A stretch of 64,000 nucleotides of DNA from Micromonospora zamorensis (GCF_900090275.1 NZ_LT607755.1:2542001-2606000), one strand, 5' to 3'. Numbered from the stretch's first letter, positions 54,142 through 63,069 are shown. A program made the numbers and translations. The notes: generated by a model from the sequence alone, not told the origin.

Positions 54142-55348
54142 CGTCCCGATCGGCCGCCGCGTGGCCCGCTGGCGGGTGCGGCGGTCGATGACGCAGCAGA
54201 TGCTTGCCGACCGCCTGCGCAGGTCGAAGAGCTGGGTGGACAAGGTGGAGCGGGGCGTGCGCGCCCTGGACCGGTACTCGGTGATCCAGGAACTGGCCGA
54301 CGTCCTGCGGGTCGACCCGGAGGTGCTGCTCGGCCAGCAACGGCCGACGCCTGCCGGCCCGCCAGACGGGGTGGACGACATCCGGGCCGTGCTCGCCCGC
54401 TACGACATCCCTCAGGCCCCGGCCCAGACGATGGAGGACGTCAGGAGGCAGATCGGGTACGCCTGGTTGACCTACCAGCACGCGCACTACGGGCAGTTGG
54501 TGCGGGTGTTGCCGGGTCTGCTCGACGCCGCCCAGGGCGCGCGGTCGGCGGAGGTGCTGGTGCAGGCGTACCGGATCACCTCGTCGCTGCTGGTGAAGCT
54601 CGGCGAGGCCGACCTCGGGTGGCTGGCCGCCGACCGGGCGATGGCCGCCGCCGGCGACGACCCGATCCTGGCGGCAACGGCAACAATCTCGGTAGCCCAA
54701 GCGCTCCGTGCGTCAAACCGCGACCGTCTCGCCCTGACGGCGACCCTCAATGCGGCAAACCGCATCCTCCCACTCCCATCTCGCGTCGTTGATCATGAGG
54801 TTGGCGGGTGTGGTGGAGATCAAAGTGCCCGTCAACCTCATGATCACCAGGGTCCGGGGGAATGGGCTTTGGGTGGGACGTTGCTGGTGCAGGCCGCTCT
54901 GGCCGCCGCCGGCTGCGGCGACGCCCGCCGCGCCGAGGAGCTGACCGACCGGGCCGCGGGCGTTGCCGCACACCTTCGGAGGTACGACGACACGCACCGC
55001 ACCAGCTTCGGGCCGATCGCCGTCGACCTGGCGCGGGTGCTGTGCGCGGCGCAACGGGGTGACGCCGACGAGGCGCTGCAACGGCACGTTACGGTGGTGC
55101 GGCGGGAGGCGTTCCGGCGGTTGCCGGCCGAGCATCGGGGCGCGTACCTGGTTGATGTCGCGCGGGCTTACCTCCAGGTGGGTGACCTGCGCGGCGCTGC
55201 ACGCGCCCTGGTGGACGCGGACAGTGTCGCGCCTGCTGAAGTCCGGTGCCGGCCGTTGGCGCGTACCGTGATCGCCGAGGTTGCTCGCGCGCAACCGGCG
55301 CCGGCCGGCGTGGCGCGACTCGCCACGCTGGTCGGGCTCACGAGGTGA
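54128..55348 (+). CDS. XRE-type regulator with TPR-like domain and inserted palindromic repeat
   Basis: 406 residues. N-terminal HTH: VARWRVRRSMTQQMLADRLR and SKSWVDKVERGVRALDRYS. A helical TPR-like part follows (YAWLTYQHAHYGQLVRVLPG). Residues about 219-245 (VVDHEVGGCGGDQS... ) are coded by a palindromic element (54790-54846) that stays in frame. After it, GGTLLVQAALAAAGCGD resumes the family sequence to the end. The 478 bases 54871-55348 are copied at 58858-59335. GTG start overlaps the small gene before it. Confidence 0.85.
   Translation: MTSDDVPIGRRVARWRVRRSMTQQMLADRLRRSKSWVDKVERGVRALDRYSVIQELADVLRVDPEVLLGQQRPTPAGPPDGVDDIRAVLARYDIPQAPAQTMEDVRRQIGYAWLTYQHAHYGQLVRVLPGLLDAAQGARSAEVLVQAYRITSSLLVKLGEADLGWLAADRAMAAAGDDPILAATATISVAQALRASNRDRLALTATLNAANRILPLPSRVVDHEVGGCGGDQSARQPHDHQGPGEWALGGTLLVQAALAAAGCGDARRAEELTDRAAGVAAHLRRYDDTHRTSFGPIAVDLARVLCAAQRGDADEALQRHVTVVRREAFRRLPAEHRGAYLVDVARAYLQVGDLRGAARALVDADSVAPAEVRCRPLARTVIAEVARAQPAPAGVARLATLVGLTR
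54790..54846. repeat. Palindromic element inside a coding sequence
   Basis: Arms TGATCATGAGGTTGGCGGG (54790-54808) and CCCGTCAACCTCATGATCA (54828-54846), 18 of 19 bases complementary, with a 19-base loop. It adds about 25 residues to the regulator without breaking its frame. I recall similar palindromes, mostly intergenic, in Micromonospora genomes (memory, not checked). Confidence 0.8.
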
Positions 55349-55363
55349 AACCTCGCCGTCCTG

Positions 55364-55522
55364 CTATGCGCGGCCGACCCAGGTGGCGACGCACGCCTCG
55401 TTGCCCTCGGCGTCGGCCAGGACCCACCACAAAGGTGCGTGCGCGTCGGAGAGCAGGTTGCCGCCGGCGGCCAGGGCGGCGGCGATGCGAGCCTCTGCCT
55501 GATCGAGTGCGACAGGTCGCAT
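55364..55522 (-). pseudogene. C-terminal remnant of a VOC/glyoxalase-like gene
   Basis: A 52-residue minus-strand frame reading VALDQAEARIAAALAAGG, then SDAHAPLWWVLADAEGNEA and CVATW before a stop. This is the usual end of actinomycete VOC (pterin dehydratase-like) proteins. The upstream sequence on that strand does not continue the protein. It fills most of the gap between the regulator and DUF523. Confidence 0.6.
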
Positions 55523-55660
55523 GGATTGCGGCAGATTCTCGGGTCTGGTCTTGGTTTGGACGCTGCGGTGTCGTCAGCCATCTCCGCCAGGCCGTGGCGG
55601 ATGCTGGTCCTGGGTCAGCTTCTCCGTCAATCGCGTCGGCCCGGTGCTACGGTTCGGGCC

Positions 55661-56170
55661 GTGCTGAAGGTGCTTGTCAGCGGATGCTTGCAGGGGCGGG
55701 CGCTGCGTTACGACGCGACATATGTGCCGGTGAACTCGCTGATCTGGGACCGCTGGTCGGCCGAAGGACGCCTCGTGCGGTTCTGTCCGGAGGTCGCGGT
55801 GGGCTTTCCCATTCCTCGCCCGCCCGCCGAGATAGTAGGGGGGACTGCGGGAGACGTTCTCGCGGGTTCCGCGCGGGTTGAAGAAGCCACCGGCGCAGAC
55901 GTCACCAACCTGTTTAGGCTCGCCGCTCGACGAGCACTGGACCGGGCGGTAGAGGCAGGCGTCGCGCTCGCGATCCTTGTCGACGGCAGCCCAACCTGCG
56001 GCAGTAGCGTGATCTATGACGGCTCATTCACCGGCCGTACCGTGCCCGGACGGGGAGTAGCCGCAGAGGAACTGCTACGTCACGGCATACCGGTGTTCCA
56101 CGAAGGGCAGCTTGCGCAAGCCGCAGCGATGCTCGCTGACCTGGAGAAGTCAGAGCGCTGCACCGGGTAG
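55661..56170 (+). CDS. DUF523 family protein
   Basis: 169 residues. Family marks: LVSGCLQGRALRYD at the N-terminus and LVDGSPTCGSSVIYDG near residue 110, each with a conserved Cys. The function of DUF523 is unknown. GTG 55661 is seven bases after TACGGT (55648-55653), fitting a leaderless start; the longer frame reaches into the remnant upstream. Confidence 0.88.
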   Translation: MLKVLVSGCLQGRALRYDATYVPVNSLIWDRWSAEGRLVRFCPEVAVGFPIPRPPAEIVGGTAGDVLAGSARVEEATGADVTNLFRLAARRALDRAVEAGVALAILVDGSPTCGSSVIYDGSFTGRTVPGRGVAAEELLRHGIPVFHEGQLAQAAAMLADLEKSERCTG

Positions 56171-56232
56171 CGAGCCCAGCGCCGTCAGCGGTCGGCAAGT
56201 CGGCCACAGGTCCGGAAGATGTCTCTCATCTT

Positions 56233-56886
56233 TCACGACCACCGTGCACATTCGACGTCGAGGCGTGGGTCGGTACGCACCCAGACTTCGCCCCCGACGG
56301 CCCCGGCCGGGGCGTCGACCCGTTCGAGCCCGAGGAACTCGATCAACTGGAGAAGTTCGGCTCGATCGGCTCGGTCATCGTCGACATCATGCGAGTCGAA
56401 GAAGACGTAATGCTTGTCGCTCGGGTCGACGACGCCGGAATCTGCCCAGATCCGGCCGACTTCTTCGATTGCCGCTGCTTCCGTCGTGAACGTGGCGGCG
56501 CGGGCGGCACCGCGGGTCTCCGGCGACGCGTCGAGGTCGGAGAGGTCGGAGAACCACTGGCCGAAGTGGTCGAGGCCGGCATATCCGTTCTCGAAGAACA
56601 GCATCGCGCTCGGAAGGTAGCGGTTGGCCCTGTCGACCCGTAGGTGTTCCGACCGAGGTTGGTCCGCATCCTTGATCCGGGAGATCACACCCAGACGGGG
56701 CATGAGTACCAGACTCTGCCTTGCCGCTTCGTCAGTGATGGTGTAGGTGTCAGACTCTCGACCCCGGAAGAACGCGGAGAACGCCACGTAGGCCTCTTGA
56801 GGGTCGTCCACGGAGACGTGTTGATCGTTGCCATCACCGACGGCGAAGACGAACTGCTTCGGTCCGGGACTGTAGGGGCGGGCCAT
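56233..56886 (-). CDS. Hypothetical protein
   Basis: 217 residues. FVFAVGDGNDQHVSVDDPQE at the N-terminus and YVFFDSHDVDDDRADRAELL near the C-terminus; acidic, soluble, no membrane segment or clear motif. Frame is continuous and codon use is moderately GC-rich. No family recognised. The start codon is ATG at 56886 with AAGGACGC upstream. Confidence 0.65.
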   Translation of the reverse strand: MARPYSPGPKQFVFAVGDGNDQHVSVDDPQEAYVAFSAFFRGRESDTYTITDEAARQSLVLMPRLGVISRIKDADQPRSEHLRVDRANRYLPSAMLFFENGYAGLDHFGQWFSDLSDLDASPETRGAARAATFTTEAAAIEEVGRIWADSGVVDPSDKHYVFFDSHDVDDDRADRAELLQLIEFLGLERVDAPAGAVGGEVWVRTDPRLDVECARWS

Positions 56887-57094
56887 GTGCGTCCTTCGGT
56901 CACGTGGGATAGATCCAGCAGCGTAGTGGATCGAGGGGACATGTCCGCGGCCCTGATCAGAGGCGTGCTGTGCGCGCTTACCCTGCGCCAGCGACCAGCT
57001 GCCCGCAAGCCCTGAACCAGACCACGATCGAGCGGGGGTTTCCCCGAACGTGAGATTCGGGCATGTACCTGGGCACTGGAGGGGAGATTCGGCA

Positions 57095-57436
57095 ATGCTG
57101 GTAACTGGTTATCTCGGCGCGGTGCTCATCGGTGCGCTCGTCGGTCTGCTCGGCCGACTCATCCTGCCGGGGAGGCAGCGGATCGGTTTCTTCGCCACGT
57201 TCGTCATCGGCGTCGGCTCGGCGGTGCTGGGCACCGTGGTTGCCCGGGCGCTCGATATCGACGACGGAGCCGGCGTGAAGGTGTGGGTGCTGCGCTGGGA
57301 CTGGGTCGTGCTCGCGATCCAGGTCGGCGTCGCGATCATCGCCGTGGCGCTGGCGAACATGCTCACCTTCACCCGGCTTGCCGGCGGCGACGAGAAGCCC
57401 CGTCGGCGGGTCCGCCGCAGCCAGGCCAAGGGCTGA
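57095..57436 (+). CDS. GlsB/YeaQ/YmgE-type small membrane protein
   Basis: 113 residues. YLGAVLIGALVGLLGRLILPGRQRIGF followed by two more membrane segments; the LIGxxxGxLxRLxLPGRQ pattern is that of the transglycosylase-associated/stress membrane family. An Arg/Lys-rich tail follows. ATG 57095 with GGAGGGGAG upstream; an upstream ATG at 57050 lacks a site. Confidence 0.88.
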   Translation: MLVTGYLGAVLIGALVGLLGRLILPGRQRIGFFATFVIGVGSAVLGTVVARALDIDDGAGVKVWVLRWDWVVLAIQVGVAIIAVALANMLTFTRLAGGDEKPRRRVRRSQAKG

Positions 57437-57480
57437 ACGGGCGAGCCACCCCGGGTGGCCGCGACGTGCGCTGCCCTGTC

Positions 57481-57499
57481 GTCGGCTGTCCCAGCCGAC
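57481..57499 (+). terminator. GTCGGCTG/CAGCCGAC hairpin
   Basis: 8-bp perfect stem with a TCC loop, about 45 bases after the GlsB-like gene. It is the first of two hairpins in this gap. Confidence 0.55.
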
Positions 57500-57511
57500 C
57501 TGTCCGGGATG

Positions 57512-57551
57512 CCAGCGGAGGGACCACCCGTCCGAGTGGTCCCTCCGCTGG
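57512..57551. terminator. 16-bp perfect hairpin between convergent genes
   Basis: CCAGCGGAGGGACCAC (57512-57527) and its exact reverse complement (57536-57551) with an 8-base loop. It can end the GlsB-like gene and, on the other strand, the SHOCT-like gene. Confidence 0.88.
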
Positions 57552-57668
57552 TTTGCTGGTGAGTGGCTAAACTTCAGATTGGCAGTTCACCTGTGCTCTG
57601 CTGCGGCGGGCGCAGCCTCGGGAGGGTGTTCCAGCACCCTCTCGAGGGGCCGTCCCATCGGACGGCGC

Positions 57669-58091
57669 CTACTCGCAGAAGACCCGCACGGTGGCATCGG
57701 GTGAATCCACCTCCACGGTCACCTCGTCGAGGTGCTCCACGAGCGCCTCCAACTGCTCGGGCTTGAGCTGCGTCAGGTCGATCGGCACACCCGAGTCGCT
57801 GAGTGAGGCGTTGGCCTTGACCAGGGCCTGCGGCGGGACCAGCGCCGCCAGCCGTACGCCGGCCCGCAGCAGTTGCAGTGGCACCCGCACGTTGACCCGC
57901 GACGGCTCGCCGTTGTCGGTGGCGTCCACCACCACCCGCAGGTACTTCACCTTGCCCTTCTGTCGGACGTCGTGACTCGTCGTCGCCGGTGCCTGGTCCC
58001 GTTCGAGGGCGGAGATGAGCTGCTCCGCCTCCTCGGCGGTGATCTTGCCGGCGGCCAGCATGTCGAGGATGTCCTTGCGTTGTTCGGTCAT
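57669..58091 (-). CDS. SHOCT-like/YvlB-type small regulator protein
   Basis: 140 residues. N-terminal KDILDMLAAGKITAEEAEQL is the SHOCT-like helix pair found in YvlB/LiaX-type and DUF2089-linked proteins. Then a beta-rich part (VRVPLQLLRAGVRLAALVPP, LTQLKPEQLEALVEHL, VTVEVDSPDATVRV). ATG 58091 follows AGGAGAGG. Third gene of the DUF2089 operon. Confidence 0.8.
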   Translation of the reverse strand: MTEQRKDILDMLAAGKITAEEAEQLISALERDQAPATTSHDVRQKGKVKYLRVVVDATDNGEPSRVNVRVPLQLLRAGVRLAALVPPQALVKANASLSDSGVPIDLTQLKPEQLEALVEHLDEVTVEVDSPDATVRVFCE

Positions 58092-58102
58092 TCGAACCTC
58101 TC

Positions 58103-58360
58103 CTATCGGATAGCCACGAGCACGGCCGTGCGGCCCTGCTCGATGTCGAAGCGGGCGCCGGGCAGCGCGGAGACGACGCGCCAGCCGGCGCCGAGTGCCC
58201 GCACCACACCGATGCGGAACACGACGCAGGCCACGATCGCCGCCAGCACGACCAGGGCCACGACCGGGAAGAGCACGAGCACCACGGGAAGCACCGGAAC
58301 CCAGACGCGGATGGGCCGGCGGTCCGGGCGTTTGACCTTCACGGTCACCAACTGCGGCAT
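58103..58360 (-). CDS. Small membrane protein of the DUF2089 operon
   Basis: 85 residues. Basic N-terminus, one or two membrane segments (about 22-48), then an acidic/aliphatic end. Start overlaps the DUF2089 stop (TGATG), and the SHOCT-like gene follows 11 bases after its stop. No family recognised; the operon order suggests an envelope-stress module. Confidence 0.78.
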   Translation of the reverse strand: MPQLVTVKVKRPDRRPIRVWVPVLPVVLVLFPVVALVVLAAIVACVVFRIGVVRALGAGWRVVSALPGARFDIEQGRTAVLVAIR

Positions 58361-58737
58361 CACGACCGGCCGTCCAGCTCGGCCAACGCCTGCTGTGCGG
58401 TGATCTCACCGCGGCGCAGCCTGTCGATGATGTCGGCCCGCGACGGCGCCGGGTCGGTCTCGACGAAGTCGAGCATCTGCGTGATCCGGTTGAGTCGTGA
58501 TTTGATCGTCGGGTAGCTCACCCCGAAGATGCGTTCCATCTCCTTGATCGAACCGTGGCAGCGCACGAACGCCGTGACGAAGACCTGATCCTCGATGTTG
58601 AGCTGAGCCAGTTGGGGCGGCTCGAACTCGCCCTCGATCGCGACGCCGTTGCTCGCCAGGCGCACCCGCTCGACGACGAACGGCTGCCCTCGCGTCAGGC
58701 TGGTGAGTTCCTGCCAGTCCATCGCCTGCTCTGTCAT
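58360..58737 (-). CDS. DUF2089-family putative regulator
   Basis: 125 residues. IEGEFEPPQLAQLNIEDQVF, VRCHGSIKEMERIFGVSYP and TIKSRLNRITQMLDFVE match the DUF2089 core with an HTH-like helix (SYPTIKSRL). The zinc-binding cysteines of longer members are missing. The C-terminal LRRGEITAQQALAELD resembles the SHOCT-like helix of its operon partner. Start at 58737 (MTEQAMDWQ). Confidence 0.85.
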   Translation of the reverse strand: MTEQAMDWQELTSLTRGQPFVVERVRLASNGVAIEGEFEPPQLAQLNIEDQVFVTAFVRCHGSIKEMERIFGVSYPTIKSRLNRITQMLDFVETDPAPSRADIIDRLRRGEITAQQALAELDGRS

Positions 58738-58749
58738 ACACAATGTGTA
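58737..58749. promoter_or_regulatory. TACACA-A-TGTGTA palindrome over the DUF2089 start
   Basis: A perfect 6-bp dyad covering the start codon region, followed upstream by an AT-rich stretch (58750-58800). It may be an autoregulatory operator for the DUF2089 protein. Not proven. Confidence 0.45.
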
Positions 58750-58841
58750 GCGCTGATATCCTTAACTTACAAGACTTTGATCTTAATTTTCTTAAGGTGG
58801 CGCCGCTCAGGATGGTGGAGGTGAGCGACGGGATGCAACGG

Positions 58842-59335
58842 GCGGGGAGCGGGCCGTGGGTGGGACGCTGCTGGACCAGGCCTCGCTGGCCGCCGCCGGT
58901 TGCGGCGACGCCCGTCGCGCCGACGAGCTGACCGAGGGGGCCGCGGGGGTCGCCGCCAACCTTCGGGGGTACGACGACACGCACCGCACCAGCTTCGGGC
59001 CGATCGTCGTCGACCTGGCGCGGGTGCTGTCCGCGGCGCAACGGGGTGACGCCGACGAGGCGCTGCACAGGCACTCGGCCGTGATTCGGCGGGAGGCGTT
59101 CCGGCGGTTGCCGGCCGAGTACCGGGGCGCGTACCTGGTTGATGTCGCCCGGGCGTACCTCCAGGTGGGTGACCTGCGCGGCGCCGCACGCGCCCTGGTG
59201 GACGCGGACAGTGTCGCGCCGGCTGAGGTTCGGTGCCGGCCGTTGGCGCGTACGGTGATTGCCGAGATCGCCCGCGCGAACCCGGCGCCGGCTGGCGTGG
59301 CGCGACTGGCGGCGCTGGTTGGCCTCACCCGCTGA
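58842..59335 (+). pseudogene. Truncated second copy of the TPR-type regulator
   Basis: The 478 bases 58858-59335 align without a gap to 54871-55348 with high identity. The frame reads GGTLLDQASLAAAGCGDARR through ARLAALVGLTR. The HTH and first TPR part are absent, so it is a broken copy, though a GTG at 58856 could start a 159-residue product. It begins where the palindromic element ends in the full copy, which points to recombination at that site. Confidence 0.8.
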
Positions 59336-59404
59336 CTGGCTGCTGCCTCGGAGGGGGAGGGGCCGACCAGGTCAGTGAGGGCATACTGCGTATGCTCTGC
59401 GGCC

Positions 59405-60028
59405 ATGCGACCTGGCGACCGTGCGGTGGCGCTCGCCGCCGTGGTGGGCGGATTCCTGCTCGGCTTTCTCGACTTCTGCTGGATCAAGTGGCTGCCGTAT
59501 CCCTTCGCGGAACTCGGCAACTCCACAGCGGCCTGGGCGGTCGCTGCCTTCTTCTTCGGCTACTGGGTGCGGTCCGGGTGGCTGCGTTCGGCACTCGGTG
59601 CCGCCGTGCTGCTCGTCGTCGCGGTGCCCAGCTACTACCTGGCGGCGGCGCTCCTGCAGGGCGACGACCTCGCGGTGCTCTGGGCACCGTCGTCGCTGGT
59701 CTGGATGGTTTTCGGCGTGCTCGCCGGAGTGGTCTTCGGCACCGGCGGGACGTGGGCGCGTGGTGAGGGGTGGCGGCAGGTCGTCGGGGTGGCGCTGCCG
59801 GCCGCCGTGTTCTTCGAGGAGGCGGCCCGATTTGCCGGCAAGGCGACCGACCCCGACCACGGGGCCGCCGTGTGGTGGAACGTGATCATCGACGTTGCGC
59901 TGGGTCTGCTGATCGTGGTGCTGACCGGCGGGTCGCATCGACGGCGGGCCCTCGCCGTCGCGGTGGCCGTGCCGCTGGCCGGCGCGATCCTGGTGAGCTT
60001 CGCGGTGGCCGGCCGGATCTTCTCGTAG
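59405..60028 (+). CDS. DUF6518-type membrane protein
   Basis: 207 residues with six membrane segments. Begins MRPGDRAVALAAVVGGFLLG and has LDFCWIKWLPYPFAELGNS near residue 22, a family mark. A TATGCT box (59391-59396) eight bases before ATG 59405 suggests a leaderless start. Function unknown. Confidence 0.82.
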   Translation: MRPGDRAVALAAVVGGFLLGFLDFCWIKWLPYPFAELGNSTAAWAVAAFFFGYWVRSGWLRSALGAAVLLVVAVPSYYLAAALLQGDDLAVLWAPSSLVWMVFGVLAGVVFGTGGTWARGEGWRQVVGVALPAAVFFEEAARFAGKATDPDHGAAVWWNVIIDVALGLLIVVLTGGSHRRRALAVAVAVPLAGAILVSFAVAGRIFS

Positions 60029-60122
60029 TCGTTCCGGTAGGAGATCGGGGCTCGGGTCGTGGCGACGATGGCCCGGGCCGAACGTCCGACCTGGGCCACC
60101 GCCGTTGCGAGTACGGACCGGG

Positions 60123-61136
60123 TCAGCCGCAGATCCACCGGACCGGGGTCGAGTAGTGGTTGCCGTACGCGACGTCGTCGTCGCTCAGGCCGGTGATGTC
60201 GGCAACCGAGTACGGAGACGGACCGAATGGCAGCGCGCGGTCGATGCCGTCCTGCCGAAGCCACTGCTGGTTCTCGTAGGTCTGCTCGTAGGCGACCGAG
60301 CCACGCGCGTTGACCGCGTGCGCCACGGCCCCCTCAGCGAGCAGGACCGGGGCTGTTCCGGGCGCCCACGCGAGAACGAGTTGGCGGGACCCGGTGTATT
60401 CCTGGCCCACCACCACACCCGCGCTGATCCCGGTCAGCGCCCAGGTGGTGTCCGGACCGGGCGCGTAGCCGGGCAGCAGCTCAGGCTGGGCGTTGGGCGC
60501 CCAACGCACCGGCTTCTCGGACAGGTAACCGATGACGGTGCCGTCGACGTCGACATCGATCGCCCGACTGTCGCCGGAACCCGGCAGGACCCGGACGCTG
60601 TTGTCCGCCGCCCAGGTCACCGCCGTCGGCTGCCCGTCGGCGAACCGCACCCACCCGACCACGGTGCCGTCCCCGGCGATGGCGCTCGCGATGGTCTGCA
60701 CACTGCCCGGCAGGCCTGGCAACGCGGTCACCTGCCCGGCGGAGTACCGCCACGCGGTGCTGCGGTAGAGCCCGTCCTCGGAGGAGGTGTTGCCGACAAA
60801 ATCGCCCTGCTCGTTGACGTCCGTCGGTGAGCCGGTCGGCGGGCCGAGGTTGGTCGGCACACCCGCGTCCCACCGGATGAGGTGTTCGCGCCAGGAGGTG
60901 TCCGTCCCGTGCGCGATCTGGAACCGGCCGCTGGGGTCGGCGTGCATGACCGTGATCCGCTGCCACGACCCGGCGGGCAGCCGCAGATCCTCACGGACGC
61001 AGGGCGGGCCCACCCCGGCGGCCCGCGTGGCCACCTCCGCCACCTCAGCCGCCGAGGCGGCCGACGGCAGGGCGGTCACCGCCGCCACCACCGACGCCAC
61101 AGCCATCAGCTCGGCGATGCCTGGTCGAATCCTCAT
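60123..61136 (-). CDS. Secreted HAF-repeat-like protein
   Basis: 337 residues. Signal peptide (about 1-30, ending ASAA), then repeats of the HAF/beta-propeller type, e.g. GSPTDVNEQGDFVGNTSSED, ATAWAADNSV-like and DIDGTVIGYLSEKPVRWAP, with TGISAGVVVGQEY later. Such proteins are exported and of unknown function. Start at 61136 (MRIRPGIAEL) behind GGGGG; the longer frame is less likely. Confidence 0.75.
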   Translation of the reverse strand: MRIRPGIAELMAVASVVAAVTALPSAASAAEVAEVATRAAGVGPPCVREDLRLPAGSWQRITVMHADPSGRFQIAHGTDTSWREHLIRWDAGVPTNLGPPTGSPTDVNEQGDFVGNTSSEDGLYRSTAWRYSAGQVTALPGLPGSVQTIASAIAGDGTVVGWVRFADGQPTAVTWAADNSVRVLPGSGDSRAIDVDVDGTVIGYLSEKPVRWAPNAQPELLPGYAPGPDTTWALTGISAGVVVGQEYTGSRQLVLAWAPGTAPVLLAEGAVAHAVNARGSVAYEQTYENQQWLRQDGIDRALPFGPSPYSVADITGLSDDDVAYGNHYSTPVRWICG

Positions 61137-61250
61137 CGAAATCCCCCGTGTCTCAACAGATGACATGTGTCGCCGTCGATCTTAGGGAACTCGGACAAGC
61201 GTCGATGACCCGCTGCGGGATTGTCTGTTCGGCGGGTGCCCGCGGCGCGG

Positions 61251-62324
61251 TCACTCGAAGAACTTGATGCTGAACCCGGTGTCGGCTGTCGGGCCGGGCA
61301 CATTGGCGCGGCGGTAGGTGGCGTTGCCCCACCAGCAGAAGGTGCCCGTGTACCAGTGCCGGTTCGCCCAGGAATACGCGGTGCCCTTGGGTACGCCGTG
61401 GTACATCAGCGGGAACCTCGGCCCGGCCGGCGGGCTCGTGGCGATGTCGCCGTTGAGCAGCACGAAGCTGTGGTGGCCGGGCCCGTTCACGTACAGGGTG
61501 GGATCCCAGCCGGCCATCATGGTGGCCCGGTTCGAGCCGAACAGGCAGCCGTTCGACTTGTACCAGTCCCATACGTACGTGGGGTCACCGCCGGCGCGCA
61601 GTCGCAGGTCGGCGAGGCAGTACTGGTCACTCCAGCTGCCGTTGGCGGAGTAGACGATGTGCAGCTGCCCGTTAGGGTCCCTGATCGCCTCGGGGGACTC
61701 GTTGATGAACGGATTGCCGACGACGCGCTCCCAGCTCTCGCGTGGCTGGGAGATGACGTACCGGCTGCCGGTCGGCGTGAGCGGGTCACTCATCCGGCTG
61801 AGGTAGATGTTCTGCTCGATGTTGGTGTCGCCGGCCCAACCCGACCAGACGAACCACCGCTGACCGTTGAAGGTGAACAGGCTGCCGTCGATGGCCCACT
61901 TGCCGCCGGGCAGCGCGAGCTGCCGCTCGGCCGTGTAGCCGCTGGCCGGCGACGCCGAGTGGATCGCGTACATGCGGTGGGCGGTGCCGCGCCCGGCCGA
62001 GAAGTAGATGTAGTAGCGGCCACCATCGGTGACGATCTCCGGGGCCCAGACCTCACCGAGGTTGCGGCTGTCCGTCCAGACCTGCCGCGCGGGTGCGGCG
62101 GCCAGCGCGTCGGGGGAGGCCGCCTGCCGGACGGCGATCCCGCCGTTGAGCGACTGGACGGAGATGTAGGTGGCACCGACGCGGATCACGCTCGGGTCGG
62201 CGGCCCGCAGGCTGGTCTGCCCGGCCGCCGCCGGCCCAGCACCGACCAGGGACAGGCCGGTGGCGAGCACGGCGGCCAGCAGGATGGAGAGGAGTCGCGG
62301 AAGGGTTCGGTTACCGACGTTCAC
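61251..62324 (-). CDS. Secreted GH43-type arabinan/xylan hydrolase
   Basis: 357 residues. Signal peptide 1-34 (ends PAAAG), then GH43 five-bladed-propeller marks: ADPSVIRVG with D43, WAIDGSLF with D146, NESPEAIRD with E209 as probable acid. These would be the catalytic base, the pKa modulator and the acid. Likely substrate is arabinose- or xylose-containing plant polysaccharide. GTG/ATG start with GAGAGG upstream. Confidence 0.86.
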   Translation of the reverse strand: MNVGNRTLPRLLSILLAAVLATGLSLVGAGPAAAGQTSLRAADPSVIRVGATYISVQSLNGGIAVRQAASPDALAAAPARQVWTDSRNLGEVWAPEIVTDGGRYYIYFSAGRGTAHRMYAIHSASPASGYTAERQLALPGGKWAIDGSLFTFNGQRWFVWSGWAGDTNIEQNIYLSRMSDPLTPTGSRYVISQPRESWERVVGNPFINESPEAIRDPNGQLHIVYSANGSWSDQYCLADLRLRAGGDPTYVWDWYKSNGCLFGSNRATMMAGWDPTLYVNGPGHHSFVLLNGDIATSPPAGPRFPLMYHGVPKGTAYSWANRHWYTGTFCWWGNATYRRANVPGPTADTGFSIKFFE

Positions 62325-62526
62325 GATCGGGATTCCTCTCCTCGAACTGAGCTGGCCGGGGGTTGGCCCCGGTCAGGTCGGATCCGGTCGTGCAGCCAGG
62401 GGGCGACAACGATCGATGCTCATAGATTAAGCCAGGAGTCGACGAGCCACAGCGTTGGTTGCCAGACCTGGGCGCTGCCGAGCTGCGGGTCCTGCCGCTG
62501 GCATCCCTGCGCTAGCGTCTGGGCCC

Positions 62527-62859
62527 ATGGACTCCGTGGACGTGGCCTTGGCCGTCGTGTGCGCCGCCGCCAACCTGGCCATGGCCGCCGTGCTGCTCGT
62601 CAAAAGCCGTGGCGGCACGACTGTGCCCCTGATCTTCGGCCGCCCGCAGCACCTTCCACGCCTGCGGGCCGCCATGTACGCCTGCATCGGGCTGGGGCTG
62701 GGCGTGGGCTGGCTCGTCAAGGACGTCTTCCCGCCGCACTCCACCGGCGACACGGTGGTGTACAACGTGGTGAGGGTCCTGCTGGTCGCTGGTGTCATCA
62801 CCGCACTGCTGGGTGCCTTCCGGTACCCGCGGTCCCTCAGTGACAAGGCGGCTCGCTAG
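62527..62859 (+). CDS. Small membrane protein
   Basis: 110 residues with three membrane segments (about 5-24, 48-65, 80-98). Starts MDSVDVALAVVCAAANLAMA. A TAGCGT box about six bases before ATG 62527 fits a leaderless start. No family recognised. Confidence 0.7.
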   Translation: MDSVDVALAVVCAAANLAMAAVLLVKSRGGTTVPLIFGRPQHLPRLRAAMYACIGLGLGVGWLVKDVFPPHSTGDTVVYNVVRVLLVAGVITALLGAFRYPRSLSDKAAR

Positions 62860-63069
62860 GCGTTGGCCCGCTGTGGGTGTCAGCCACTCATCGCTGCGAC
62901 GAATCGCGTAGAGCGTCGCTCGTCCATTCGGCGAAAGTCGTGAGGGAATGCCGAGGGCTCGCGCGTACTCCGGGCGGGCCGGCTGCCCGACCATGTTCAT
63001 CTGTTCGTGGGAGAGGCCGGCCCGCTCCGGCATCCCTGCGGCGACCGCCTCCTCCTCGGTCATGTCCCG

